A stretch of 64,000 nucleotides of DNA from Sisyra terminalis (lineage: Eukaryota; Arthropoda; Insecta; Neuroptera; Sisyridae), in assembly GCA_958496175.1 (NCBI GenBank), contig OY292275.1, forward strand, positions 21,762,001 through 21,826,000, read 5' to 3'. Both the position numbers and the translations under genes were made by a program. This document shows, in pieces, positions 9,512 through 20,890 of this stretch (position 1 is the stretch's first letter; each line of letters opens with the position of its first letter). The notes below the pieces were generated by a model, which had not been told where the DNA came from, searched no databases, and saw nothing but the letters and a program-made list of their open reading frames with translations.

Positions 9512-12065
9512 AACTTCTTCTTCTGGTCCAATATTCTAGTGGATGCTTGCTAGAATATTGTTTGATTGATTTAATGCAAATAAAAGAAATTGTCATTTAG
9601 GGTCTATATTGTCACGTCTAGGTAGTGACTGGAATTGTTTTTATAGGGGTGGGTTTCCTGATAAGGGTTGTTCTTGCAAACGCATCAATAAATAATGATC
9701 TTTCGTGAGTAATATTACGAAAGAATTTTTGTACTGTGTGTAATATGATAGCTATAACTTCGTTTCAAAGTTTCAAAAAGGACCGTGGACCTACAAAAAT
9801 ACGAAACTTCATAATTTCATGAACCTTTTCCTATGGAAAATGTACTTAAAGTCTAAATAAAAGTTTTTTTAATCGTTTAAACTCTAAAGTCTAAACATTA
9901 TGTTAATGATTTAAACCGTTTACAATCAACACAACCTTTATTCCTAAGGAAAAAATTGATAGTGATTTTTAGGGTATCGAAATGTTTTCTATGGTAATAC
10001 TTGTGAAAAATGTCGAAAATTGTGTAAAGTATTTTTTTTATGGTAACCACTCAATGATTTGTTTATACCTCGGTTTTACTGTGAATGTTAATGCGTACTC
10101 TGACATCATAGAAGACCCCATTGGTTTAGGACTCTCGTATGCTCGTTAAAATTAATCCATTTTTTTCTGCCAAAATACAAGTGTTTTAAAACTAAAAACT
10201 AGTTTTTCTTCACATTAATATTGTTCTTTATTAATTAAAGAAATATATAAATTAATATTCAAACTGTCTATTTGCAAACAAAAGATAGAAGGGATAAAGG
10301 TTTTCCTTAAAAATAAGAAGATTTTAGTTTAAATTATCATTTGTTAACTATTTTCATCTAAAAAAAGTGATATGTGTATTATGGGTATAATTTATTCAAT
10401 CGATTAAGTTATATCTATTAAATAGCTGTCTTAAATATATGATCTATCTAAATAAAAAGTGCAAGTATTGTTTTTTTCTGTAGCCTGTTTACATATTTTG
10501 TATACATACATCTAATTCAGTACCAAAATAGTAACATACCACAACTGTTACGTCTATTAAAATAAAGTAAAATAAGGTAAAATAAAGTTATTTCGTCTTC
10601 GAAATTTTAATTTGCCTTATAAATTGCGTAAAAAGTATTATAAAGAGCTATGCAAGTGGAAGTCATTTGGTTCAAAAATTGTCTGAAAAGTTTCATGTTT
10701 CTCTTTTTCGTTGAAAATATTTTATTTAGTTTTTTCATCATCACCGTCATTTTTAAAAGATATATTTTTTGTGTTTTTATACATTATGCCCGTAAGGCAG
10801 GAACCTATTAAGAAACGTTGAAAAAGTACTCAGAAAATATTTTTTGTTACGTCATTTAGTTCATTTTTCTTTTGCCATTCCATTATTTTTCTATTTATAT
10901 AACTTTTTTTCTTATTAGTCTTTTTGCACGTGCGTTAAAGTTACCACATTTTCCAGTTCGCTTTCGTTCAATCAAACGAATTTGTTATAACTGACATCTT
11001 TTTATTTTTTTTTACAAGAATAAGAAAGACGTGTATTAATATTTTTCTTTCTGACATTCCTCTCCCGCTTTTCCTATTACTGTTAAGTTACCAGCTCATA
11101 AAGATGTTCTTAGAAAATTATTATTATTATATGACAAAAATACAATTTCAAGTATCAGAAGCTTTTAACTTTTAACAAAGCTTGTCGAAGCCTGAGGATT
11201 TTTTTTAAATATTTTATATTAAATATAATGAAGTCGGATAAAACTTTTTTTTCATATTTGGGCTTCTTTGTAATATATATTCCTTTTAAGTAAACACTTA
11301 TTTGATAATAACATGAAGAATGAAGGGTCTTTAAGAAAAACATAAATAAATAGCATATATATAAACTTGACGCAAATAGAGGGAAAAAAATTGACGAACC
11401 TTTACGTTTTTACTGTTTTTCTAACCTCTTACTAATACTCGGTTTAGTTTACGTTTAAAAGCGTAGCATGTATTGTACATTTATCAATAATTGGTGGGAA
11501 AAAATAATTTTTGTTCAAGATATTTATAATTAATTAATTATTTTTGGATTTAAAAAACCATTATGTAGCGTAATTACATTTGTAAAATATTTTTTTTTAT
11601 TATTTTAGACACAAAAAAAAATCCACACGATAAAAGAATATCATTTTTATTTTTTGAAATGAAAATAATTTGGCACTTTAACGTTTAACTACGAAGCAAT
11701 TACATTTGATGACATTTGACAAACAATAATAGTTAATACTCTTTTACGTTTACAATTTTCCAAAACAAAATATTTCACGTTTAAATGATGTTTTAGAAAT
11801 TAAATTTGTTGAGACTTCTTTACTATTATACTGTTTTTACTTTTAAAAATTTTGCTTACCAGAATTATGAGATAAGAGTTAATTCGAATTAAGCGGATTA
11901 AAATAAGTATTCGAGACATTTGTAATACAAAATGTACGTTCTGCCCTCTGTAAAAGTTGTGCAGTTTTTCCACAATAATACAGCCTAAGTATCTTTTATT
12001 TCAAAAAAATATCTTAAAATATCTATAATTATTTTATAGTAAATGAATCTTTTTTTTTTTTTGGG
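9512..12065. other. No gene recognised; AT-rich DNA
   Basis: About 2.5 kb of AT-rich sequence with only very short ORFs. No retroelement or transposase motif was recognised. Confidence 0.55.
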
Positions 12066-12067
12066 AA

Positions 12068-12536
12068 ACTAAATACTTGATGTTTTTATTTAATCTTCGT
12101 AGAACGTTAAGCAGACCATTCACGGTTTTGAATCCTATTCACGTTCTTATCCATGGTTTATATAATATATCAATAAATAAATCTCTATTTTGGAACATTA
12201 AATACTTGATGTTTTTATTTACTTTTATATTTTATTTAAAGCAGGCAATTCACGCTCCGACTTACAGCCCAACTAGTCGGACTACTTGTTGGATCGCCTA
12301 CATGATCCGACTAGACATCCAACTTCCAACAACACCATTCACGGACCGACTTTAGATCGAACTTCGAGAGTCGGACTACAAGTTGGGCTGCAAGTCGGAG
12401 CGTGAATGGCCTGCTTTAAATAAAACATAAAAGTAAATAAAAACATCAAGTATTTACTGTTCCAAAAAAGAAATTCATTTACTGTTACATTATATAAACC
12501 ATGGATAAGAACGTGAATAGTATTCAAAACCTTCAA
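12068..12536. mobile_element. Large palindromic (foldback) element with nested MITE core
   Basis: Inverted arms run from about 12122 (GGTTTTGAATCCTATTCACG) inward and from about 12532 (AATAGTATTCAAAACC) inward, each about 120 bp. They enclose a 175-bp core (12241-12415) that begins GCAGGCAATTCACGC and ends GCGTGAATGGCCTGC. The core alone recurs at 37903-38081. It is built from repeated AGTCGGACTA and AGTTGGAT units, probably transposase-binding subterminal repeats. A direct repeat of AAATACTTGATG plus T-rich sequence occurs at about 12070 and 12207, and a further CAGACCATTCACGG fragment lies at 12111-12125. The ORFs 12077-12355 and 12339-12536 simply read the arms. Confidence 0.75.
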
Positions 12537-13164
12537 AGGTTACTTAATATTTTTGATTAAAATGACAAAATCATGGAAAACGTTTCTATTATTTTAAGTT
12601 CATAAAACCATCATCCATATAAAATAATATTTTATCATACAGGTACTATAAGATAATTAGATTTGAATTTTTTCATTGAATTGGTACAAAAGTTAACAAT
12701 TTTAGACTTACGAATGCTGCAATGGAAACAATCGAAAAGTACTTGTCTATTGCTATGTAATGTCAACTACATCATTTACGCATCATAAGCGACAAAAACA
12801 CAAGCTTCTATTGGAGTCTGAAAAAGCATCAGGAACGCACAATGTACTTCACTAAAGCCAATTTTAGCCTTTTTACAGAAAAACAGTTTTGCCCTGGATT
12901 AATTCTGGCTAAATTAACAGCTATAGATAAAATATCGTTTTCAACTATTTTTAATAATATTTTACAAGTTTTTGAAAATTAATCGATTAATTACACAAAC
13001 CTGAGATGGTAAAGTTGTCTTACATACAATAACATATTTTTATTGTAATTTTTGCCGTGATTATGGAAAAAATAATGAAAAAAGTTCATCACGTAAGGTT
13101 TTGTTGCAAATTACAATTAAAAAGTAGTTTTTTCAGCTAAAATCGGGGGTTCAAATCGAACCAC
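12537..13164. other. No feature recognised
   Basis: AT-rich sequence between two palindromic elements; no ORF of note. Confidence 0.5.
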
Positions 13165-13411
13165 TTTTCTGAATCGAAAATGGTAGTACCGGACCTCTCA
13201 CTACTAGCGCTGCTGTCGTTTTATCTTCCGTTGGTAAGAGAAATAAACCGATACAAAGTTTAAAAGTAACAACGAAAAAACACCAATCATTTCTGTTATC
13301 TCGGTTTCACTTATTAACTTCGTGTCGGTTCATTTCCTCAACCAACGGAAAATAAAACGACACCAGCGCCAGTAGTGAGAGATGAAGTACTACCATTTTC
13401 GATTCAGAAAA
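13165..13411. mobile_element. 247-bp palindromic MITE
   Basis: The left end TTTTCTGAATCGAAAATGG is mirrored by CCATTTTCGATTCAGAAAA at the right end. The arms stay alike for about 70 bp, through TCTCACTACT, GCGCTG and GTCGTTTTAT, to CCGTTGG. There is no coding capacity. The flanks show no clear target duplication. A right-arm-only copy lies at 14486-14540. Confidence 0.75.
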
Positions 13412-13462
13412 AATAGTTCTCGTCGGGCCCCTAGCTTCGTCCGAAAAAACTTATAGATATAT

Positions 13463-14191
13463 ATAGATCTAAACATAAAAAAATGTGCAGTAATCTCCTT
13501 CTCGCGCTCACATATTATACATCTTACCAACTACAAACTAGACAATAAAACAATCACTGAAGTTGAGGATATCAAGGATCTGGGTATCATCATAGATCAC
13601 AAGCTAACTTTTACCAAGCACACCAGTAAAATAACTCTACAGGCACACAAAATGTTGGGCTTCATCACCAGAACTTGTAGAGATTTTGCTAATCCTCGAT
13701 CGCTGGTCAGACTATATTACTCACTAGTCCAACCAATACTGGAATATGGCGCAGTTATTTGGTCTCCATATACAGATATCTTGATAAATCGTATTGAAAA
13801 AGTTCAAAAAAAAATGTGTAAAGCCCTAATGTTTCACCGTACTCAGCCAGCACAGGACAACTCAATGGAGGAACTTTGCCGTCAGTTCAAAATTAATAGC
13901 CTCAGATCACGCCGCCAAATCACTGATCTGGCCTTTTCCTACAAAGTAGTCAATGGACTTATTGACGCATCTGAGGTCAATAGTAGCTTTGAATTTGCAC
14001 CCACTAATTTAGCATTGAGGCGCAAACGTCTGCTTAAGATCACTAAATCAACCAAAAACTACGTCGTGAATGGACCGCATAATCGTATTGCCAACCTCGT
14101 TAACTCACTACATAATGACGTGGACTTCTACGGAGAATCATATAGTACCTTTATCTCTGCCACGAAGAACAAGCTGCTCACCTACCACTGA
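13463..14191 (+). pseudogene. Non-LTR retrotransposon RT C-terminal (thumb) fragment
   Basis: The frame opens after a stop near 13458 and reads CAVISFSRS, then KDLGIIIDHKLTFTKH, LGFITRTCRDF, LYYSLVQPILEYGAVIWSPY and RIEKVQKKMCKALM, to a TGA at 14189-14191, about 240 codons. KDLG-x-x-x-D, LY-x-SLV-x-P-x-LEYG-x-x-WSP and I-x-x-IE-x-VQ are hallmarks of the region after the palm domain in CR1/Jockey-type non-LTR reverse transcriptases. The YADD-bearing half is missing, so the insertion is strongly 5'-truncated. The frame is intact from 13463 to the stop, so it is relatively young. The first ATG at 13652 is internal and not a true start. Confidence 0.8.
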
Positions 14192-14392
14192 TTAACCAAA
14201 TATAAACATTATAAAATCAAATGTATATTGCCGATTGGCGTTAGTTTAATTAACAACTAAATAAATATTACCCTTATTGATAACTATGTATAATATAATA
14301 ACTATGTTTAATAAATTTTAACGCTACAAATTTGTCGTGTTACTAAACATATTTATTCCATGGAAATTATTTATTTATTTATTTATTTATTA
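14192..14392 (+). repeat. 3' UTR and ATTT microsatellite tail of the truncated retrotransposon
   Basis: AT-rich sequence after the stop contains several AATAAA-like signals and ends in a run of TTTA/TATT units (about 14368-14392). A short tandem tail is typical of CR1-like and related non-LTR insertions. The sequence after it (14393-14485) is not part of the tail. Confidence 0.5.
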
Positions 14393-14485
14393 CCAGGATA
14401 CAAAGTATATATATAACACAAGTATGCACCTATAGAGGTGTTACAATTAACACCTGTACATAGGCCTGGAACCTATAGGTTAAAA

Positions 14486-14540
14486 AAATAAAACGACACC
14501 AGCGCCAGTAGTGAGACATGAAGTACTACCATTTTCGATT
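14486..14540 (+). repeat. Orphan right arm of the 13165-13411 MITE
   Basis: ATAAAACGACACCAGCGCC and then CAGTAGTGAGACATGAAG and TACTACCATTTTCGATT repeat positions about 13351-13404, with one GAGAGATG to GAGACATG change. The left arm is absent. Confidence 0.75.
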
Positions 14541-16254
14541 TAATTAATCAGATCAGGCTAATTTATGATTTTATTTATACTTTCATTTTTAAATTTCAAA
14601 CAAAATTCATTTCCCAGCAATGAAAACATTGACATTTTTAATAATTACAGGCTTCTAAAGTAAAAAGAAAACTTACCAAAAACCTGAAATCCAATTTTGT
14701 ATTTTCGCTTATAAATTTCAGAAAGCAACTATCATAACCATAGTTTAGTGCTACTTGAACTTTATGTAACTATATGACAACATTTGCGAGTAAATGTCAT
14801 CTTTGAAGTGCTAAAGACAATATATTTGCCTTGAAATATTTTCCCTGAAATATTTTTATATTTTAACATCAACGACTTTTGGATTCCGAACGAGAATGAT
14901 TATTCATTGTGGGAACAAAAAAAAAATATAAATTATGATTTAAATCAATCTAAAGCTTGGTTTTAAAAAACTGAAAAAATGAAATTATGTTTTTCATGGA
15001 TATAAAACAACAAGTTATTTACGAATCCAAGCACACGTAATGAAACTTTCCAACCACTTGAATACATCGCTCTAGCGTCTAGTTGATAAACAAAGCCTTT
15101 CATTTTACTAACATTCAGTTTACTAACGTCGCGATATTGTAAATAATATTCTACGTTTTTCTTCCCACTTACATCCATAATATTCTATTTCATTCTAGCG
15201 GCCGAGATACCTTTTTTTTAATATAATTTTTAGTATGTAAATTTATTATTTTGCGACAAAAATATTTAACAAAACTATTCCTTCCAAAGCCATTCATAAA
15301 AGTATGAGAAAAAGTTTTGTCGTAAAATATCATCACGATCATTATTCCCTAAAGATTCCCTCCATGTTTACCAATATCAACTCTTTTCCTGACAACTTAT
15401 CTCTTCTTGTTTACATGGTGTCGCATTTCTTTTTAAAATTGAAACTATGCAAATAAATTTTCAATTTTAATCATCAAACACTGGATGAATCCTAAATCAT
15501 TCCCTGAAAAATAAAATACGACATAAATAAAAGACAGTAGGAAGCTTTGGCAAAAAAAACAAATACAGATCCAGAGAAAAAAGCGCAAAAGCTCCGCATG
15601 CACACACATGTGAAAGCACACCGAGCAGGATAATAAAGATATATTATATGAACTGTGTTGTGATGTACTGGTTAGTATACGAGTATTTGGACGCGAATCT
15701 CTTCTTTTTTCTTTGCTTTACATTCGCCTGCCTCTTAGTTTGGTCTCGGGGCGTCGCGAAAGCTTCGTTCAACGGAGCTACATGCGGTGGAGCTATCCAA
15801 GCATCTTTTAAAGATGTTTTTAGTGTATGAGGAACGATGTAAGCACAGTATATTATGCTATATCAGCTTAAGGAATTCATATAAAATAAACCATGGAAAA
15901 ATATAGATGGGGGCATATATGTGGGTTGATCGAAGAACGAGGGGGTGACGAACGTTACGTATTACTCTATGGATCTTTTTTATTATGATGATATATTTTT
16001 ACTAAATGTGCAATGTGAGGAAAAATAAAATCTTTTTAATATCTATATCTCAAAGTACTATAGACAATAAAGAGTCGAAACGACTTATGTCAACTTATGT
16101 CAAGGATAATATTATCATCCAATCCTAAATACAATACCAAAATCAGACTGTCTAAACTAGGAGGGGAACACTTAATACTGGTATCTACAATAATTTTTCT
16201 CATTTCCACGCGATCGCCTACGAAAAACTGATTAAATTAAAAACAAATACAAAT
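14541..16254. other. No gene recognised
   Basis: 1.7 kb with chance ORFs only (14963-15178 minus, 15648-15830 plus), none with recognised motifs. Around 15700-15800 the GC content rises slightly without clear coding signal. Confidence 0.5.
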
Positions 16255-16258
16255 TTAA

Positions 16259-16955
16259 GGGGTTACCTGGGTTTAATCGGGGGAAAAAGGCCTATTTTCA
16301 ACAATTTTTTTTCCATATCAAAAATAATATATTTCATTTAAACTTTTTATGATTCTAAACATACACGTTTGAGAAAAAATTTCTGAAATTTTCGCAGAGA
16401 AATATTTAAAACTCCGCCATTGCGATGACATTTGCGGAGACCCTTCGGAGAAAAGGTGTGTCCGCGTTGACAGCAAAACTCATGACAGGATTATCCGTGA
16501 AAATAAGTCAAAATATATGTGTGTTTTAGTTAAGAACATAAACTAGAACTTGGAGGAAAGAAAACAAAGTGAAAAATGTATTTTTGTTAATTTTTTTTAC
16601 AAAACAATGCTAATTTTGGTGAAATTCGCTCTACTTTTTTCTTAAATAGTAGTAATTGGAAAAAAATCTTTCGTCCAAGTCCAAGGTTTAAGACCTTTGA
16701 AAAATATCATCAAAATCGGTTGAGTAGTTTTCGAGAAATATTGACAAACGACTTTGAGTTCACAGTTTCGAGAATAACGCGACAATAGACGAGCAGCTGC
16801 ACCGATATACCTGCAGCGTGTTGAGCTTTCTACGGCTGAACCTCCGAATCTATTACTCAACTTGAAAATTTAGGACAATATTGTCAAGATATTGTAGAAA
16901 TTAATCAACTAATAAAAAAAACGTTTTTATGAACCCGTGAAACCCATATAACCTT
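16259..16955 (+). mobile_element. TTAA-flanked non-autonomous element, copy 1
   Basis: TTAA at 16255-16258 precedes GGGGTTACCTGGGTTTAATC. TTAA at 16956-16959 follows the other end, whose reverse complement begins AAGGTTATATGGGTTTCACG. So both ends carry an imperfect terminal repeat of about 20 bp next to TTAA, as in piggyBac-type transposons. The interior is non-coding as far as seen and contains GCGGAGACCCTTCGG (about 16433-16447) and a CGAGAAATATTGAC block. It matches 56403-57120 over nearly its full length in the opposite orientation. Confidence 0.7.
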
Positions 16956-16959
16956 TTAA

Positions 16960-17340
16960 AGAGAGATTGAGTTAGAAGCACTTCTTGGGAATCAGTAATA
17001 TCCGTTGTAGAAAAGATACATGTTTAGTTTTAAGTTCAAGTTTCATTCTCTGCTAAAATTTTAGTGCTCAATTACAATTAAGAGAAATGAAATGTTCCTA
17101 AAAAAATATTTAAAATGCCCGCGATCGGCTGTTGACCTGTTCGCAATCGACCGTTTGTGCACCATACCCACATTTTAACAACTAATAATTCAAGTTTTAT
17201 ACTCTTCTAACTGCAATTATTTTACCATCACATTTTTAAAGTTTTAAATAATAAGTGTTTGGTATTTGATATATTTACCGATTGTAGAATTATTGTTAAT
17301 CTATAAATTATAAAAAACAACGCATTTATGCGCTATTTGT
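16960..17340. other. No feature recognised
   Basis: AT-rich spacer; nothing identified. Confidence 0.45.
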
Positions 17341-17660
17341 TTATCGTTTTTGTACGACTTCTTCTTCGACACTTTCCCATTACGAGCTTACCGTTTTTGT
17401 CCTCCACAGTTCTTTAATGTTCCGATTCCCCTCTCTTAGATCTTTATCTATTATCACTTATCCGATTTAGGTTTCCCATTTTAGAACTGCTCTTCCTCTT
17501 TCCCGCGGGCTCCCATTTCAATGCCTTTTTTGGACATCTGTTACCTAACATTCTTTGTTGAACATGAACATAACACTTTGGTGCCCAATTTTCTAGTGTC
17601 CTAATCATAGAGCATTTTACTTTCATTCGTTGTCAACTATCTACTGTTGTTGTTTTTTTT
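17341..17660 (-). pseudogene. RTE-like retrotransposon ORF C-terminus, decayed
   Basis: Minus-strand translation (17626 to 17444 open) reads CYVHVQQRMLGNRCPKKALK followed by WEPAGKRK and KMGNL. This matches the WYGHVQRM-x-x-R-x-PK-x-x-L-x-W-x-P-x-G-x-RKRG pattern at the C-terminus of RTE-type endonuclease-RT proteins common in insects. Homology continues past a stop into VEDKNGK. A diverged relative with the same KMGNL variant lies at 49765-50010. The RT itself is absent. Confidence 0.6.
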
Positions 17661-18563
17661 TTCTGATGGTCGGCGTCATTGGCCATATTTCTGCTCTATA
17701 TAAAATTATACTTTGGATTATACTTTGAAAGCTTAGTTATTCGTTATTCTTTGGTAAGTTCTATATTAATGTATGCAATGTTTTTGTAGCTTTTTTGTCC
17801 ATGTTTTTTTTTATTTCTATATCTTTCATTCAAAGATCATACCAGTGAACAGTTGATCCCAAATGTTTAAAAGTTTGCCAGTTTTTATTAATTTTATCTT
17901 CCAAATTTAAATCTCGAACCTGTTATCCACTACAAAAGTATTCCGTCTTCTTCATATTTATTCTAAGACTCTAAATTTTTCTACGCAAAAACAACTTGGT
18001 TGACCGCGAAAAGAAGCAAATGTATTATATTTTTATCTATTGATTTACCCATCTAATTGCATTTTTTGTACCATCTAACAAGAGCTCTTTCTATATATAT
18101 ATTATGTATGTATTAAGAAGTAATAGACTGCAGTCTAGCTTTAAACCTTTGTTATGAAAATTGGTTCTGTGAGCTTATTGCCTATTTTTATTGATGCTTT
18201 TGTGTCTTTATATAACATTAGTATTATATTAATCCCATTTTTCTGAACGTTCATTCTTTTCTTTGAAGTCTACTCATTCTATCTTGACACACTACCACAT
18301 CATACTTTTTCTAAAGCTATTAAGATCGTAAAATGCGTTTAGATACTCTTTTCTTTATTCTTTTCTATCACCTGTGTTTTGTTATAAAAATTCTTCGATA
18401 TGAGCTATTTTTTCGGAATCCTCATTATTCTTTACTTAACTCATCAATACTTTGTTCAATTTTCTCTTTTACCATATTATGGGTAGATGTAAAAAATCTA
18501 GCGCTTGAAGGGATAATTTCATTTTAATTATTTGTTCCCTTTTTTGTATATAGACTATAGAGG
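17661..18563. other. No gene recognised
   Basis: T-rich sequence with one chance ORF (18333-18527); nothing recognised. Confidence 0.5.
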
Positions 18564-18568
18564 ATCTA

Positions 18569-18906
18569 TGTCGTTGTGGCCAAAGAACATTTGAAAGTTC
18601 AAATTGTTAAAACTTTTGAATGTTTTAACATTCAAACATTTGAAACTACGAGAAGTGTCTGGAACAGTTTCGAACCTTCCAGAAGTTGCTAGTGGCTAAT
18701 TAAAGAAGGCGATCGACCGTCGCAAAGTCAGTAACGTAAAAGTTACGACAAATATTGAAAGAGTATCGAATAAATTAATTAATAAATTAAGTTACAACCG
18801 TTAAAATAATTGATATAATAATTAAATTAGTGTTAAAAAAAAGTGTGTATTGAAATAAATGGTGTTTGTGTTTTAAGTCCAAAAACAAATCTTAACGAGC
18901 CCATCA
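18569..18906 (+). mobile_element. Solo LTR (family A) with heat-shock-element-like array
   Basis: The block starts TGTCGTTGTGGCC and ends CGAGCCCATCA, with ATCTA before (18564-18568) and ATGTA after (18907-18911), a probable 5-bp duplication with one change. It aligns with 41696-41990 in the same order: an AGAACATTTGAAAGTTC-like start, a CTTCCAGAA block, then GACCGTCG, then a GTTACG-like stretch. AATAAA-type signals lie in the 3' half. GAA triplets at 18652, 18662, 18672 and 18682 are exactly 10 bp apart, and CGAAC CTTCC AGAAG (18671-18685) is a perfect three-unit heat-shock element. No internal retrotransposon ORF is adjacent. Confidence 0.6.
18661..18685 (+). promoter_or_regulatory. Heat-shock-element-like array in solo LTR
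   Basis: In 5-bp units this reads GGAAC, AGTTT, CGAAC, CTTCC, AGAAG. Four of the five fit the alternating nGAAn/nTTCn rule in phase, and AGAAG at 18651-18655 is also in phase. It lies upstream of CTAATTAAAG, which aligns with the TATA box of the related LTR at 41868. Confidence 0.5.
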
Positions 18907-19242
18907 ATGTAAATAAGTAACAATATAATAGATTCCATTCATTTTTCATTTTTGAATTTTGTTTCATTTCATTGAAAAGTAATTAAATGAAAAATGGTAT
19001 CTGTTCTCCACCATATTTCAATTTATAAAATCTATTAAAGCTCTTGTATGTCTTCTGTAATTTCAATTACATGTATCATTGTTCTGACATTATCATTTTC
19101 CTACTCTGTCCAGTAAGTGTTAAAATTTTTTTTACAATTTTCAGCGCTACATAGTATCTGAGATTCGATTTTGATCTAAAATGCCACAAAATACAAATAA
19201 TTGAATAACCACAGGCTATCGTAATAATAACTGCCGTAATTC
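18907..19242. other. No feature recognised
   Basis: AT-rich spacer. Confidence 0.45.
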
Positions 19243-19705
19243 ACTGAAAAGAAAAGTTAGCGTGGGAGATTTAATTTTTAATTGAAATTTATGCCAAAAA
19301 ATTATTCCTTAAATGCTCCAGTCGAGCCAACAATTGCTTCAGGTCTACAGAAACCTTTTCATTAAAAATTTAAAGTTTAAAAAGTTTGAATGATGAAAAA
19401 CATACATTTCGTTCTAAAATAAAAAAATGTCCACTTTTGATAAATGTTTTTTCATTGGAAAAAATTACTCTTCAAATGCTCTAGCAGAATTCGTAATTCC
19501 GTCAGGTCTATTTTATAGCTCAATTTTAATAACGAAATTGATTTTTCAACAATCACTTCTTTTTTTTAATTTAAAATTTTAATGAATCAATGGTTGTAGG
19601 CCTGGAGCGATTACCTACGCAATTCTGCTGCAGCATTTAGGGAGCAACTTTTTCGCATATTTTTCAATTAAAAATAAAATCTTCTATGCTAACTTGTTTC
19701 CAGTC
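19243..19705. repeat. Foldback built from a dispersed repeat module
   Basis: The left arm (19243-19402) and right arm (19540-19705, inverted) share GTTAGC, GAGATTT/GAAGATTT, TTTTTAATTGAAA, AAATGCT, a CTTCAGGTCTACA or CTCCAGGCCTACA block, and TTCATTAAAA. Between them a third, partial direct copy (about 19445-19509) carries AAATGCTCTAGCAGAATTCG and GTCAGGTCTA. The same module occurs singly at 23290-23455 and truncated at 4836-4892. No protein is encoded. Confidence 0.65.
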
Positions 19706-20166
19706 CGTAATTCCGGTAATATTTTCAAAAGGTCAAAATTGAAATTTCACATCTTTTAAACTTGGCTTTAAAAACAGTTTATCGCATAATTTTTCTTGAG
19801 ACTTCATAGCTTTTTACAAAGTTTTACTTTATAAAATTCCCAACATTTTATTACTAACGATATAAAATTAAATAATTATTTGAAGGCAGCAATTTAAAAA
19901 ATTTAGAACTTATATTGTATTCTATTTGGTGTTAAAAAATTTTGTATGTTCGTATGTATCTTTTAGAAGTCACAGAATATGTAAACAAGCCAAACGTTAC
20001 CGTATATTTTAGCTCGGAAATACTAACATATTCGCTTAAAAGCGTTAGGTATATCCAGACGAAAAAATAACACTAGTAAGTGTTGTTTTTATAATAAAAA
20101 AAATAACACTTTTACAAAATCAAAAGTTAATCAACAATGAAGAAATTATTTTTTTTTACTTTTTGG

Positions 20167-20890
20167 TTCATGTTTTCGTAACTGTAACAAAAATAACATC
20201 AATTTTTTGCATTTAGTATTGTTTCTAATGGGAATTCCAGCATTTGTACGTAAAACATCAAAGTATTAAAGTTTTAAATATTGACTTTTAAGCACTTTGA
20301 AATTCATAAACATCAAACATTATACAGATTTTAATCAAAATACAACTCTTTAAAGAAAAAGTCCTTTAGGTACCTTTCTCAAGCACTGTGTCAATCTATT
20401 GACTCAGCTTTAAAAAAAACCATTAAGCAATCAGTTTCAGAAGCTTTTAGGCCAAAAGAACCAAATACCAGGTTGCCGACAATCACAATTTAGTAGAAAT
20501 TTTTTGCTAATAATTTTCATCCCAACCAAAATACAATTTTTTCTCTAAAGAGTTGTTTGATGTATGAAAAACTTCTACTAAATTGTGATTGTACTAAAGG
20601 TAGGTACTGCTTCTACTAAAGGTACCTTTTCTTTAAAGAGTTGTACTTTGATTAAAAGTGACCGTAAAAGCTTTAAATTTAAAATTTCCAACCCAGTAAC
20701 ATAAAAGATCTGTTTTTTCTATAAAGAATATTATTTGATGTCTATGAATTTCAAGTGTTTAAAAGTTGAGAGTTTTAACTTTAATACTTTAATCCTTTTG
20801 CGTACAGACGCTGCAATTCCCATAAGAAACAATGCCAATTACGAAAATATCGATGTTTTTTTTGTTATTATTCGAGTTGTGGGACCACGT
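20167..20890. repeat. Long foldback element, about 720 bp
   Basis: The left arm contains TGTTTCTAATGGGAATTCC and AAAGTATTAAAGTT, then TTGAAATTCATAAACATCAA. The right arm carries their reverse complements, including GGAATTGCAGCG on the minus strand. Nested smaller palindromes lie nearer the centre: TACAACTCTTTAAAGAAAA with GGTACC (20340-20375 and 20620-20650), and ACAATCACAATTTAGTAG (about 20480-20500 and 20575-20595). Non-coding; the ORF 20735-20977 reads the right arm. Confidence 0.65.

Noticed and set aside
12077..12536. Two opposed ORFs with similar protein sequences
   Set aside because: They read the inverted arms of a palindromic element; the similarity reflects the DNA repeat, not two genes.
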